DNA from: Isochrysis galbana
Taxonomy: Eukaryota; Haptophyta; Isochrysidales; Isochrysidaceae
Direction of reading: 5' to 3'
DNA length: 64,000 nucleotides
Assembly: GCA_018136815.1 (NCBI GenBank)
Contig: CM030942.1
Span: 3,387,396 to 3,451,395 of the forward strand
Every line of letters starts with the position of its first letter. The first letter of the stretch is position 1. The notes beneath the pieces are model-generated. The model was given only the letters and a program-made list of their open reading frames with translations. It searched no databases and had not been told where the DNA came from. Both the position numbers and the translations under genes were made by a program. This document shows positions 47,276 through 56,882 of this stretch, piece after piece.

Positions 47276-49555
47276 TCATTTACCAAAGAAATCGGCTGCG
47301 CTTCGTTGATAATTTGGCACACTCAGCACGCGCGCTTTGCGCTTCAAGTCTTGGGATCTCGGCCTCGTGGCAGGTGTAGCAGAAGCCCGAGCGCTGCCAT
47401 GATAGCTGCCATGTTTCAAAAAGGACTTCCCCCGGTCAATGCCGTTTCGTTCTTGTGTGGAGTTGCTATCATTACACACTGAAGTCCTAAGTAGAGCATC
47501 TCCTCGAGTACCTCCTGAAGATGTGTGCACAGTAGAGCGCAAGGACATCCCTCCAGAGCTTGTTACGACGTCTAAGCGTCGTCCGTTCGACGGTGAGTCT
47601 ACAGGCGAATGTCTTGGTCGCTGCGGCGTTTTACGAGCCGAGCCCTGACCAGGTAGTTTGTAGCTTGAGGTAGCTCGTCGCCCAATGTCATCCAGTCCGC
47701 TCGCCAATATTGGGTTGGGTGGCGGACGGCACACTCTCGCAGACTCGTCCGGCAGTACTGCGGCCTCAGCCTCTTGGATGGATGCAGCGAACGGGTTCAG
47801 TTTAGGTGCGAGCGGCGTTTGGCGTTCAGGGCCAACTATCGACTTTCGAGATCCAGCGGCAGAATGGCAATCAGCCATGGCGACCTCTTCCGTAGCGAAG
47901 GCATGGTGTGGAACGCCATCAATGCTGTCCGGCTCACATGATGTTTCTTCATCGCTGTATACGCACGCATTAGAGTGCGCCCAATCTAAAGGGGCGCGTA
48001 CACTCGTATCGGCGTTCCCTCCATAATCACCCTGTGCTGAATTCGACCTTCCGGAAGCGTCCGAACAATTATCCTCAGAGACCAACGCCTCGACGTTCGT
48101 TGGCAGGGATGGCGGTGGGACCCCGTATTTTGGCTCTCCTGTTGCACAGGAGGAGAATACTGCGCCGCCATCATTGTCATCGCCAAACATGTCGTCCTCG
48201 TCTTCGGAAAACTGTTCAAATGTTGCCGATTTCTGCAAGTTGCCATGACTGCTCAACTTTGACGCAGCTGGATGTTGCGATGGAGGCTTCGAAAGCAATG
48301 TTTCGACCAGGTCGTTCATCTCATCGCGGCCGCGTCTTGGCACGTATTGTGAGCCCATGCTCGATCTTGAAAGCCGTGCCAGGTGGCTTGAACCCACTGG
48401 ATCAGCATGACCAATGGCGAAGGCCGAGCCTAGGCATGCAAGAGGCGATTTCCTAGCCTCAAAGGCTCTAGGCTCCACATCTCCAAAGACCCAAATGCGC
48501 GCCTCTTCCGGCGGTATCGGAGGCCCTATGCATGCATCCAAATCGCCACTGGTGCTCAACTTGAATTCCTCCGCCGATGGCGGCCGGGAGAGGGGGACGA
48601 CAGCAGCCTCTTTCGTGGACCACACCCGCTGGTGTAGAAATGTGGCGATTGCTTGCTGATAAGACTCCATGTATCCTTCCGGGACTTTGATCGCCTTCTC
48701 GTGGACTTTTATGTGTTTGATCACGCGCATGCCGTTCTTGAGTTTGGTCATCAGCTTGTTTGCAGTCCTGATACCCAGACCGTGGGGAGAGCTGAGGTAG
48801 TCAACGCCACACAAGACGCACATCTCTAGCAGCATCCGTTCATCATATCCCTTGAGTGAGAAACCCTTCACTGAGAGCGACCAGAGATCCTCCTTCTTGA
48901 CCAACAGGCCCTCGCCATTGTTGCGGTCCAATTTTAAAAGCACTCGCGGACATCCGTACGCTACCAAATCCGAGTCTTCCGTCACGACACAGTGAACATC
49001 ATCATGGCGGGCGAGGTATGCGAGTTGAGCATCAGCTTCGTATGGTGCACGCATCACGTCAACCCCCTCAATCATCCGCAGGCTCGCCATGACGTCCGAC
49101 ACCATTTTGTCAGTGACGCGGACAGCACGGCGAGCAGCTTCTTCTTGCATGCGCCGCATATCGGCCAAAGACGCCTGGGCATCCGGTGTTGCACCGCCTC
49201 CCTGAAGATCCGCCTCAAGCTCACGGATGTGATCATCATGCGCCTCCATCTCCTTCTGCGCGCGCGCGCGGAGGACTCGTCGGCGTTCATGCTCACCATT
49301 CTTGGCTGGCAGTCGCTTGCCGTCAAATACGATGACTACGTACACGCCATGGGATCGGAACAGGTTTGCCATCCTGCAGCAGTACTGGATGTGCCCCGAC
49401 GCTGGCTCGCCGGACACGAGCTGCAGCGCGCACGAGTAAGTGCCACGGTGGAGCCACACGTTGCCGTCGACAGCGACGCGCTTGCCCTTCATCTGCGAGA
49501 GCGAGGTCGGCTTGCCCACCTTGCTCAGGAAGGCGGAGAGGCCAGTGACCCCCAT
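47276..49555 (-). CDS. EXO1: EXO1-type 5'-3' exonuclease/flap nuclease (Rad2/XPG family)
   Basis: Single exon, 759 residues from the ATG at 49555, chosen because MGVTGLSAFL is the conserved XPG N-terminus; the open frame extends 26 codons further up. N-region: KRVAVDGNVWLHRGTYSCA and VIVFDGKRLPAKNGEHERRR. I-region: PYEADAQLAYLARHDDVHCV with VTEDSDLVAYG. Helix-hairpin-helix: VLCGVDYLSSPHGLGI. The order and spacing, with the longer helical linker, fit EXO1 rather than FEN1. EXO1 trims DNA in mismatch repair, recombination and telomere processing. The C-terminal 400 residues are Ser-rich and disordered and end in QRSAADFFGK, which resembles a PCNA-binding PIP box. All acidic metal ligands appear present. 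Confidence 0.92.
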   Translation of the reverse strand: MGVTGLSAFLSKVGKPTSLSQMKGKRVAVDGNVWLHRGTYSCALQLVSGEPASGHIQYCCRMANLFRSHGVYVVIVFDGKRLPAKNGEHERRRVLRARAQKEMEAHDDHIRELEADLQGGGATPDAQASLADMRRMQEEAARRAVRVTDKMVSDVMASLRMIEGVDVMRAPYEADAQLAYLARHDDVHCVVTEDSDLVAYGCPRVLLKLDRNNGEGLLVKKEDLWSLSVKGFSLKGYDERMLLEMCVLCGVDYLSSPHGLGIRTANKLMTKLKNGMRVIKHIKVHEKAIKVPEGYMESYQQAIATFLHQRVWSTKEAAVVPLSRPPSAEEFKLSTSGDLDACIGPPIPPEEARIWVFGDVEPRAFEARKSPLACLGSAFAIGHADPVGSSHLARLSRSSMGSQYVPRRGRDEMNDLVETLLSKPPSQHPAASKLSSHGNLQKSATFEQFSEDEDDMFGDDNDGGAVFSSCATGEPKYGVPPPSLPTNVEALVSEDNCSDASGRSNSAQGDYGGNADTSVRAPLDWAHSNACVYSDEETSCEPDSIDGVPHHAFATEEVAMADCHSAAGSRKSIVGPERQTPLAPKLNPFAASIQEAEAAVLPDESARVCRPPPNPILASGLDDIGRRATSSYKLPGQGSARKTPQRPRHSPVDSPSNGRRLDVVTSSGGMSLRSTVHTSSGGTRGDALLRTSVCNDSNSTQERNGIDRGKSFLKHGSYHGSARASATPATRPRSQDLKRKARVLSVPNYQRSAADFFGK

Positions 49556-49688
49556 GGCCCCCCACAACGTCGCTCGCCCACCGGTTAGAGCTGCCGTCGG
49601 CCCCCCACGGAAAAGACGCGCGAATCCGGGCATTTTGTTTTTGTCCCTCGTTCATCTAGCAGATCGACATCCCCGTTGCCGGCTGGAC

Positions 49689-50301
49689 AACTAAGTTTAT
49701 ACTTAGTTCACATTGGGGGCGCGCCTCGTGCCCTCCCCTCCAGACTCCAATTCCCCTCCGGGACGCCTGTCGGTCAACCTCAGCTTCTGCCTCTTGGCAT
49801 GAACCGAGCACTCAACACTCAACAACTCAACATTCCGGTCCCGACCCAAACAACAAACAACAAACAACAAACAACAAACAACAAACAACAAACAACAAAC
49901 AACAAACAACAAACAACAAACAACAAACAACAAACAACAAACAACAAACAACAAACAACAAACAACAAACAACAAACAACAAACAACAAACAACAAACAA
50001 CAAACAACAAACAACAAACAACAAACAACAAACAACAAACAACAAACAACAAACAACAAACAACAAACAACAAACAACAAACAACAAACAACAAACAACA
50101 ACAAACAACAAACAACAAACAACAAACAACAAACAACAAACAACAAACAACAAACAACAAACAACAAACAACAAACAACAAACAACAAACAACAAACAAC
50201 AAACAACAAACAACAAACAACAAACAACAAACAACAAACAACAAACAACAAACAACAAACAACAAACAACAAACAACAAACAACAAACAACAAACAACAA
50301 A

Positions 50302-50334
<33 letters not shown>

Positions 50335-50480
50335 AACAAACAACAAACAACAAAAAAAACAACAAACAACAAACAACAAACAACAAACAACAAACAACAA
50401 ACAACAAACAACAAACAACAAACAACAAACAACAAACAACAAACAACAAACAACAAACAACAAACAACAAACAACAACTA
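49689..50480 (+). mobile_element. Family E retroelement 5' end running into a heptanucleotide array
   Basis: Starts with the hairpin AACTAAGTTTATACTTAGTT at 49689..49708, about 130 bp upstream of the EXO1 start codon and on the other strand. It is followed by about 140 bp of unique body and then the (CAAACAA)n array. No 3' tail or target duplication was found. Confidence 0.6.
49848..50476. repeat. (CAAACAA)n heptanucleotide microsatellite, about 630 bp
   Basis: About 85 nearly perfect copies of a 7 bp unit, with one shortened unit near 50100 and an A run at about 50303-50332. It is open in several frames (NNKQQTT repeats on +, VVCCLLF on -) only because the unit contains no stop; it is not a gene. 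A short related run (CAACAACAAACAACAAAC) occurs at 53633-53660. Confidence 0.95.
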
Positions 50481-50746
50481 GGCCGGTCACTCACGCTTTT
50501 TCGCTTTTTAACAACTATTTTCCATTTTCCATCCCTCCTGGGTGTCCAAGGATTCCCCAGGGACCCCCCTTACCTGCCCCCCCCCCCCCGCGAACCCCTC
50601 TACCCCACGAAAATCCATGGCGTCGGTGAGTGACTCCCCCGCCTTGTCCGGCCCATGGAGGTCTATTTTGGGAGAATGGGAGGATTGCGCGCGTGAGGGA
50701 ATCAAAGCAGTGAATGTCGGGCGAATCCCCATAAGCCCATAAGAAA

Positions 50747-52952
50747 AAAAAACTTCTGAAGATTCAGGGCTACACACCTACTAGTTATGGGACTTCCCTT
50801 CGCTATCTACACCGCCCTTATCATCCCTCCCTCCACCTCTTCCCCTGCCCCCCTTCTTTCCTTTTTCTTCGGTTTCCGGGGTCCGGCCTCGGTGCGCTAC
50901 CTGAGGCCTGGTTTAGAGTGTGGGGTCCGGGCAGCGAAGTTAGGGGTCAGTAGAAATTATATACCTAAAAAGCCGGGAGGGGCGTGACAAAAAAAAGGAA
51001 CCTCGAGTTGCACCCTCTCTTCTGGAATTGTCTTTGTTGTCGAGTGTGTCCGTCTGGTCGCTTTTTGTTTGTTTGGTTTATATCCAGGTTCCCTTGTCTC
51101 TATCAGCGACTTTGGTAGGTGTATCGATGTTTCAATTTCCTTTGTTCCCTTGTTCCGTGGTCCCCTCGACAGCGTGTGCGATCCCCAGCTTGGAGGCTAG
51201 TTCCACTAGCTCCGCGCTGGGCTTAAGACCGCCTTTGTCGTTCCTGTTGAAAACGGGTCTCAAGTCATTCATGTCTATCCTTTTTTTAGGCTGTCTTCCC
51301 ATGCCCGCTAGGGCGGTTCTCGCCGAGTCGGTTTCTTGTGCGAAGAGGAGTGCTTTACTTAGTATGGTGTATAATCTCTCTATTATTCGTATTAGTATGG
51401 ATTCTTCCGAGAATTTGATGCCGTCGTAATGTATCCTATAGAAGTCTGTGAGTATATATCTCCACGCTAATAGGTATAGTACGTATATCGCTTTCGGGGC
51501 GTCTCCTTTTGGGTAGATGAATAGGTTGTCTACAATGGTTTCTTCCCTGCTCCTTTCTAATCCTGGTGTGAACCGTGCGATTTTATTCAGTTCGCCTAGG
51601 ATGTTAGTTAGTTATCCCGGGGCATTCGCCTAGGTAGTCACGTAGAGATGGTAGACTTCTTTCTTACCTTGGGTTACAAGGATCCCTTCTTTAGTGAGGA
51701 TCTTGGTCCTTTCTTGGTTCCCTTGTAGGAAGTAGAAGCCTTGGTTCTCAACCGCCTTGGCGAGCGAGCTGATTGTAATAATACTCTTCACTCTTCAGTT
51801 CGAACTTGTAGTTGCGCACCACTAGGTGCGCCGAGACATCTTGGAAGGCACCGGCCACCGCTTTGTCGGACGCCCGCGGGAGTCCCTTGAGCTTTTCGTC
51901 GAGGGTTTGATATTTGACCGCTATTGGGCACGGGATGCCCGCCTTGCGAAAGTCGGCTACGTCTTTGTACATTTCGCGAAATTGATTCGCGCAATCCGCC
52001 GTGACCATAATCTCCCATGGACCGGAGGCGCTCTTAGACAAAAAGTCGGGTTCCAGGTCGACGCCTTCGAGTTTGTTGAGATGCGCAACAATGGCGCTCA
52101 AGGTCTCTTCGTCTTTAGCCTTGTGGCCCTTCTCGTACGCCGTGAAGGTGATGACGATCTTGTGAGAGTCTGGGAATTCGGCCTCTTCCTCGGGCTCATG
52201 CTCGAGGTCTTCGTCGAGTAGGGCCACCTGTGTGGCCGTGGGGGGAGATGAGATTAGTCTCTTGTTTGTTCGTGTTTCTCTAGGGCCCAATGGGCTCAGT
52301 GTGCCTTCAGCGCTACAGCTTCCTCTCAAGGATTTCGAGTGGGGTGTATTTTGTGTTGGCCCAATTTCGTGTTGGTGTTTGTTGTGGTGGGCCTCTGAGG
52401 CCAGTGTTGTGCTCGTCGCCCCGGCGCCCGAGACGCGGCCTTCTGCCCGTCCTTCGTCGTCGCTGTAGAGTGCCTCTCCGGTGTCGTCTTCTCTGTTGTC
52501 TCTGTCCCCCTTGTTGGGGGCCCACAGCTGTTCAGTGTTCTTGGCCTTTGTCAACATACCCCCATGGGGGTCTTGTCTATGATGGTGCCGGGCCAGCCCC
52601 TCGTGCCGGGGCACGAGGGCGGTACCGCGGCTGTGTAGGGGCCAGGCCCGGAGGCCTTCCCTGTTGGAACGTCCCTCTTGTGTGGTGTGGCTGGGGTGGC
52701 TGTGTGGAGTGATGTGGGTGTGCTGCATGCTGGCTACTGCCAGCATGCAGGCTGTTGTGTCTCCGTTCTCGGGGGTGGGCGGGCGCGGCCCGCTGGCTCC
52801 TGTGCCCACCTGGTCGGTCGGGTCGTCTTGGCGTGGTCGCTTCGGCGACAGTGGCGTGTCCATGAACGCTTCGTCCATGGCGGCGAGGGCGGCGGCAGCG
52901 AGGGCGGGAGGCGGCGCGCGCTCCATGACCCTATCAGTTTACTGATAGTTGA
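50747..52952 (-). mobile_element. LINE family B copy B-2, 2.2 kb, internally deleted, complete ends
   Basis: Flanked by CCATAAGCCCATAAGAAA at 50729..50746 and 52953..52970. The 5' hairpin (stem CTATCAG/CTGATAG, 52931..52950) is followed by ATG GAG CGC. The 3' end is GAATCTTCAGAAG plus T run. The N-terminal ORF covers 52926..51748 and the C-terminal remnant lies at about 51160-51620 (QETDSARTALAGMGRQPKKR type). Endonuclease, RT and zinc knuckle are missing. Confidence 0.93.
51748..52926 (-). CDS. LINE B N-terminal ORF (392 codons)
   Basis: Starts MERAPPPALAAAALAAMDEA directly behind the hairpin. The first half is low-complexity with many His/Thr/Pro residues. The second half has the module shared with family A (VDLEPDFLSKSASGPWEIM, ADCANQFREMYKDV, AVAGAFQDVSAHLVV). 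It ends where the internal deletion begins. It probably corresponds to a nucleic-acid-binding N-terminal region of the LINE polyprotein. Confidence 0.75.
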   Translation of the reverse strand: MERAPPPALAAAALAAMDEAFMDTPLSPKRPRQDDPTDQVGTGASGPRPPTPENGDTTACMLAVASMQHTHITPHSHPSHTTQEGRSNREGLRAWPLHSRGTALVPRHEGLARHHHRQDPHGGMLTKAKNTEQLWAPNKGDRDNREDDTGEALYSDDEGRAEGRVSGAGATSTTLASEAHHNKHQHEIGPTQNTPHSKSLRGSCSAEGTLSPLGPRETRTNKRLISSPPTATQVALLDEDLEHEPEEEAEFPDSHKIVITFTAYEKGHKAKDEETLSAIVAHLNKLEGVDLEPDFLSKSASGPWEIMVTADCANQFREMYKDVADFRKAGIPCPIAVKYQTLDEKLKGLPRASDKAVAGAFQDVSAHLVVRNYKFELKSEEYYYNQLARQGG

Positions 52953-52970
52953 CCATAAGCCCATAAGAAA

Positions 52971-53700
52971 CGCGGAGGTTCCGCGTCGGCCGATCGCCGG
53001 CTGTCGGCCTCGCAATGGCTGCCAGCTGGTGAGGAGCCCAAGCTCAAGCGCCTCGCGAGGGATGTGGGAGGTCCCTGGTTGGTGGGTCGCACGCTCGATC
53101 TCGAGGGTCGCACAGTCCGGTAGTGACATATCCCCGCCCATCGCGCCGCAGGCATACGATAATTCGACACGGCCCGACCTCCATGAGGCCGGCCCCTGGG
53201 ACGCTGGCGAGCGCTGGTCGCGGGTCGAAGTTGGATTCTCGAGCCCTTGGTGTTTTTAGCGGTTAGCGTCTTTAGTTTTTGCGATACTTACGTACACGTT
53301 CAAGTCCATAAAAACATAGTGAAAATATATTGCTGTGTGTATAGAACCAGGATCTTTGGTCCGGGTCAGCTGCCGATGCCCATGGTTTCGTGTTTCGCTG
53401 CGAGAGGCGCGCATGAAGGCCATCGGTAAAATAATACCGGAGGGGGGCCTGACATATATTTCCGCACGGCCGTCAGAGGCCTGAAATCGGGTATTTTTCG
53501 AAAATTTTGCCGGAAGACCCCCGGTTTTTTTTGCTGATCTCCCATACCGGAACCTATAGGGAGCTTATTTAGGCCTTCGTTTGCCCATTACAGATGGTGC
53601 CCTCCGCACCCCCCTAGTGAGTGACCGGGCTACAACAACAACAAACAACAAACAAACAACCCCCCCCCCCACACACACACACACAGACACGGAGGACACA
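52971..53700. other. No gene seen
   Basis: Unrecognised sequence between LINE B-2 and family C copy C-3. It includes a small CAAACAA-type run and a CA repeat (53633-53690). Open frames are short and unsupported. Confidence 0.5.
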
Positions 53701-53707
53701 AGAGAAT

Positions 53708-53947
53708 AGAGAAAAAAAAACCTTCTAATATTCTTACCGCACTCGCGGCGAATGGAACCACTACCTACTACACGTAGCACGTAGCATACTTTCTACACCC
53801 CCACTCCCCCGGCCCTTCTCCCCCCGCCATCAGGCGACTCCCCCCGTGCACTACTAGGGGGATAGGGGTGAAGGGCTTAGATATGGTCCGGTGGCCCGCG
53901 CCCCCCCCTGGTGATCTTTCCTCCCCTTCCTCCTGTGTCTCCGAGTG
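53708..53947 (-). mobile_element. Family C retroelement copy C-3 (5'-truncated)
   Basis: Minus strand; the tail at 53710-53745 reads CCGC-GAGT-GCGG hairpin, AAGAATATTAGAAGG and T run. The body matches C-1 (GGGGGAGCCGCCTAATGGCG region) up to 53947 and then stops. Confidence 0.85.
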
Positions 53948-55009
53948 AGCTCGCGACTGTTTCGCGCGCTCGATTCGACCATCTGGGCGACTGGTAATGC
54001 GATCCGACTCGTCTCATCCTCTTTCCACCATACCTTCCCACCCCTCATGGGTTGATGAGGGCTTCTTCCCAACCCCAAAAGGGGGGGGACTGTGGGAAGA
54101 GATTGAGGTGGCTTGGGCCATGCACCTTCTTCGCTGTGGAAAATTTGACGATCGCTGGCGGGCAGCCGCGCGCAGGGGCTGCCAGTGAGGCGGGCTTCGA
54201 CGCGACAAACCAATACCCGCTGCTGCCCATGAGCAGCAGCGGCAGCGGTGCAAGTACCAGTACGGATGATACGCCGGCGCTGGTGACTGCGATCCCATTG
54301 GCAGACGCATTCTTGCCCGCGCCCGCGCCCGCTCCGTCGGATCGTCCGTCGCCCCGTCGCTCTCTTGTCGGCATTCTCTTCCGTGTTCGGCCTGTGAGCT
54401 GTCAGCAGGTCCCTGTGGGTTCCGTGATAAGGACACGTAAGTGTGGAGAGAGTGTTGATGTGAGTGTGGTGCCGTGTCGTCGGTCCCTCGGACTCTATCC
54501 GTCTTTCGTCTGTCGTTCTTCGTTCGTCGCTCTCGTTCTCGTTCTCGTTCCCGTTCTCGTCCCTCGTTCTCAACACTCTATCAGTACCAAACCTCTCCAC
54601 TCCCACAACCCACAGCCCCAGCCTATCCATCTCGAATCGCCCAGCCATGTCCGCTCCGTCCTCGCGCTCGCCCTCGCCCAAGCCCGTCCTCCCACCTTCC
54701 TCTGCTGAGGAGGTGGTCCAGCCCGCCATTCCATCACTCCCGGCCATCTCCGCCGCGCCTCCCGCTCCCGCCGATCGTTTCCCTTCCGTATCATCGCATA
54801 TCGAGCCAGTGGTCATGCTCGCCGATCCGTCATGTTGCGCGCAGCGAGCGCGGAGCGAGAGGCGCGGTCGGGGTTGGGGTTGGGTTGCAAGGACATGGAG
54901 GTGGCAGGGAGAGAGAGAGGGCAGAGCGGAGAGCGCTCTGGCAGAGCTCAGAGGAGGGGGGGGGGAGACAAAGGGGCCCTGGCGGTGGCGGCAGGACGAC
55001 AGACGACGG
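53948..55009. other. Unassigned region with Ser/Pro/Arg-rich open frames
   Basis: Several overlapping long frames exist on both strands (for example + from 54052 and 54646, - from 54816), rich in Ser, Pro, Arg or Glu, with no recognisable motif. A real gene may be present, possibly beginning MSAPSSRSPSPKPVLPPSS at 54646, but the frame runs into the transposon at 55018, and I cannot choose a model. Confidence 0.3.
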
Positions 55010-55017
55010 GGCGATAG

Positions 55018-55943
55018 TAGGGCCAGGTCAATACTTCTAGCAAAACTTGCCCAAACTAAACTTCTCGGCCAAACTTGCGGGAATCTTGTAACGGACTACC
55101 CAAACTTCTCGTGTAACTTCTCACAATTTCTCGTCCCGAAAGTAGCCGCAGGTACATCCGCAACTCCGCAACACGTTTCCCTTTCTTGTGAGAGGGCATG
55201 GGCGTGGGCGTGTAGAGTGTATGTAGAAGACAAGCTGATTGGGGGACGGGGGGGGGGGGGGAGGGCGGGGGCATGAATGAGGGATCGCGGATCGCAGCTC
55301 GCTTGGCATGAGCGACGTGTGCCCCTCTCCCTCTTCTTCCGTCTTCCGTGCTTCCGTGCCTATAGTTAGTAATATGTAAACCCCCTCCCTACTCCCTACG
55401 CCCAAATATGCTGTAAACGTAAATATGTGAAATGTGTACGAAAATGTAACGATATGTAATCCGGAAAAGTTGAAGTTGACCCAAATATGCAGTTGAATAT
55501 GTCTCACATATTTTTGCCTAGCCCTACCGCTAGTGGGGGGGAGTGGGGGTGGGGGTGGGGGTTTGTTTGTTGCAAAAATCAAAAATGAATAAAATGAAAA
55601 TGTGTCTCTTGTGTTTGGCATGATAAAATGTCCTGTTTGCTGTTATGTAATGTAAAAGAAAATCAATGTCAATGTAGCACTACCGTTTTTTTTGAGTTTT
55701 GATCATTATTTTGAAGTTCGGCGACGGGAAACGGCCTATATACCGTAGAAAAGGTGATTATACCGGTAGAATAGGAGATTGTACTGCTAGAATAGGGGCT
55801 TTTACTCCTAGAGAGAGAGAGCGAGCGCCGCCCCCCAAACTTGCACCCCACTCCCCACTTCTCGAGAGGGCCCAAACTTGTGACGCCCTCGAGAAGCGGC
55901 CCAAACTTCTAGAAAAAGTTCTAGAAGTATTGACCTCGGCCTA
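55018..55943. mobile_element. Non-autonomous hAT-like DNA element, 926 bp
   Basis: Terminal inverted repeats of about 23 bp: TAGGGCCAGGTCAATACTTC on the left and the complement of TAGGCCGAGGTCAATACTTC on the right, both continuing TAG. An 8 bp target duplication GGCGATAG lies at 55010..55017 and 55944..55951. TIRs beginning TAGGG/TAGGC with 8 bp target duplications are the hallmark of hAT transposons. The interior is A/T-rich and has no transposase, so it is a MITE-like derivative. Confidence 0.8.
55732..55800. repeat. Degenerate 21 bp tandem repeat inside the hAT-like element
   Basis: Units of the form TATACCGGTAGAATAGGAGAT occur about three and a half times with substitutions. They lie in the right half of the transposon; subterminal repeats of this kind are common in hAT elements. 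Confidence 0.5.
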
Positions 55944-56230
55944 GGCGATAGCTGAAGGACCCTTTTTATTTTTGATTTTTGGTGTCCCCCTCCCGGTACC
56001 GTTTTTCGGACTGTTGTGCAATGTTCTTGTACAAAGGCCAAAATCAGACTGTTTTTACTGTTTTTGGAGCCCCCTCCACCGTTTTTCCCATCCTCTAGGC
56101 TCTTCGCGAGAGGACGGAATTGCTCAATCGTTCATTTTATTTTTCTCGTCTTCTCCAGTCAACTTATGGCCGGATCTTCATTTTCTCCTCGATCAGCGGT
56201 CATCTCGTTCGCTTGCGCTCGCCACTCGCC

Positions 56231-56882
56231 ATGTTCGCCCTTGCTGTCGCTGCCCTGGTGAGCTGCTTTCCCATGGCTGCAACGGAGCAGGAGAGGCCGG
56301 GCGCCAAGTTGCTGATTATTGCAGACCCTGACGGCTCATTTGGACCCTTTCCCGCAGGCCTTCTCGCCCGTCGCCCTGCGCACGGCGCCGGTGACTCGTG
56401 CTGCTGCGCCGATGTGAGTTCCTGCCTGCGCGGCACAAGACCAGGCACTTACTTGATGTGCAAGATCTTTGATCGCACGAGACTAATCAGTATTACCTTC
56501 CCTCTGATCCAGGATGTCGGAGGAGCCGATTGCGCGCCGTGAGATCTTCTCTAAGGTGCTGGGCTCCGCTGCTCTGCTCACGGCTGCTGCTGCGAACGCT
56601 GAGGTTGACTACGCGGGTGTTGGCTACCTGGGTGGTTCCTCTACCATTGATGTCAACAATGCCAACATCCGCGTGTACATTAAGCTTCCGGGCATGTACC
56701 CCAACGCTGCTGGCAAGCTCGTGACGAACGCTCCCTACAAGAACGCTGGTGAGATGTACACGAAGTGCAAGTTCACTGCGAGCGAAACGGCTGCTGTCAA
56801 GAAGTACGAGTCCCGCTTCATCTTCCTTGAGCCGAAGCCTGAGTACATCATCGACAACATCAACAACGGCCTGTACCGTTAA
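56231..56882 (+). CDS. psbU: Photosystem II 12 kDa extrinsic protein PsbU
   Basis: Exons 56231..56257, 56358..56413 and 56513..56882, 150 residues. Exon 1 encodes only MFALAVAAL. Exon 2 continues AFSPVALRTAPVTRAAAP, so signal peptide and cleavage motif (A|AFSP) meet at the splice site. Exon 3 gives the lumenal signal (ARREIFSKVLGSAALLTAAA, with an Arg pair) and the mature protein. PsbU landmarks are IDVNNANIRVYIKLPGMYPN, AGKLVTNAPYKNAGEM and the C-terminal EYIIDNINNGLYR. PsbU binds the lumenal side of photosystem II and stabilises the oxygen-evolving complex in cyanobacteria and red-lineage algae; green plants lack it. The three-part presequence is what a nuclear gene of a secondary red plastid needs. 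Confidence 0.93.

Noticed and set aside
49676-50629. Long open frames of NNKQQTT or VVCCLLF repeats
   Set aside because: They are an arithmetic result of a stop-free 7 bp repeat read in several frames on both strands.
54464-55276. 270-codon plus-strand frame
   Set aside because: It runs across the border of the hAT-like element and lacks any motif; at most its beginning could belong to a gene.
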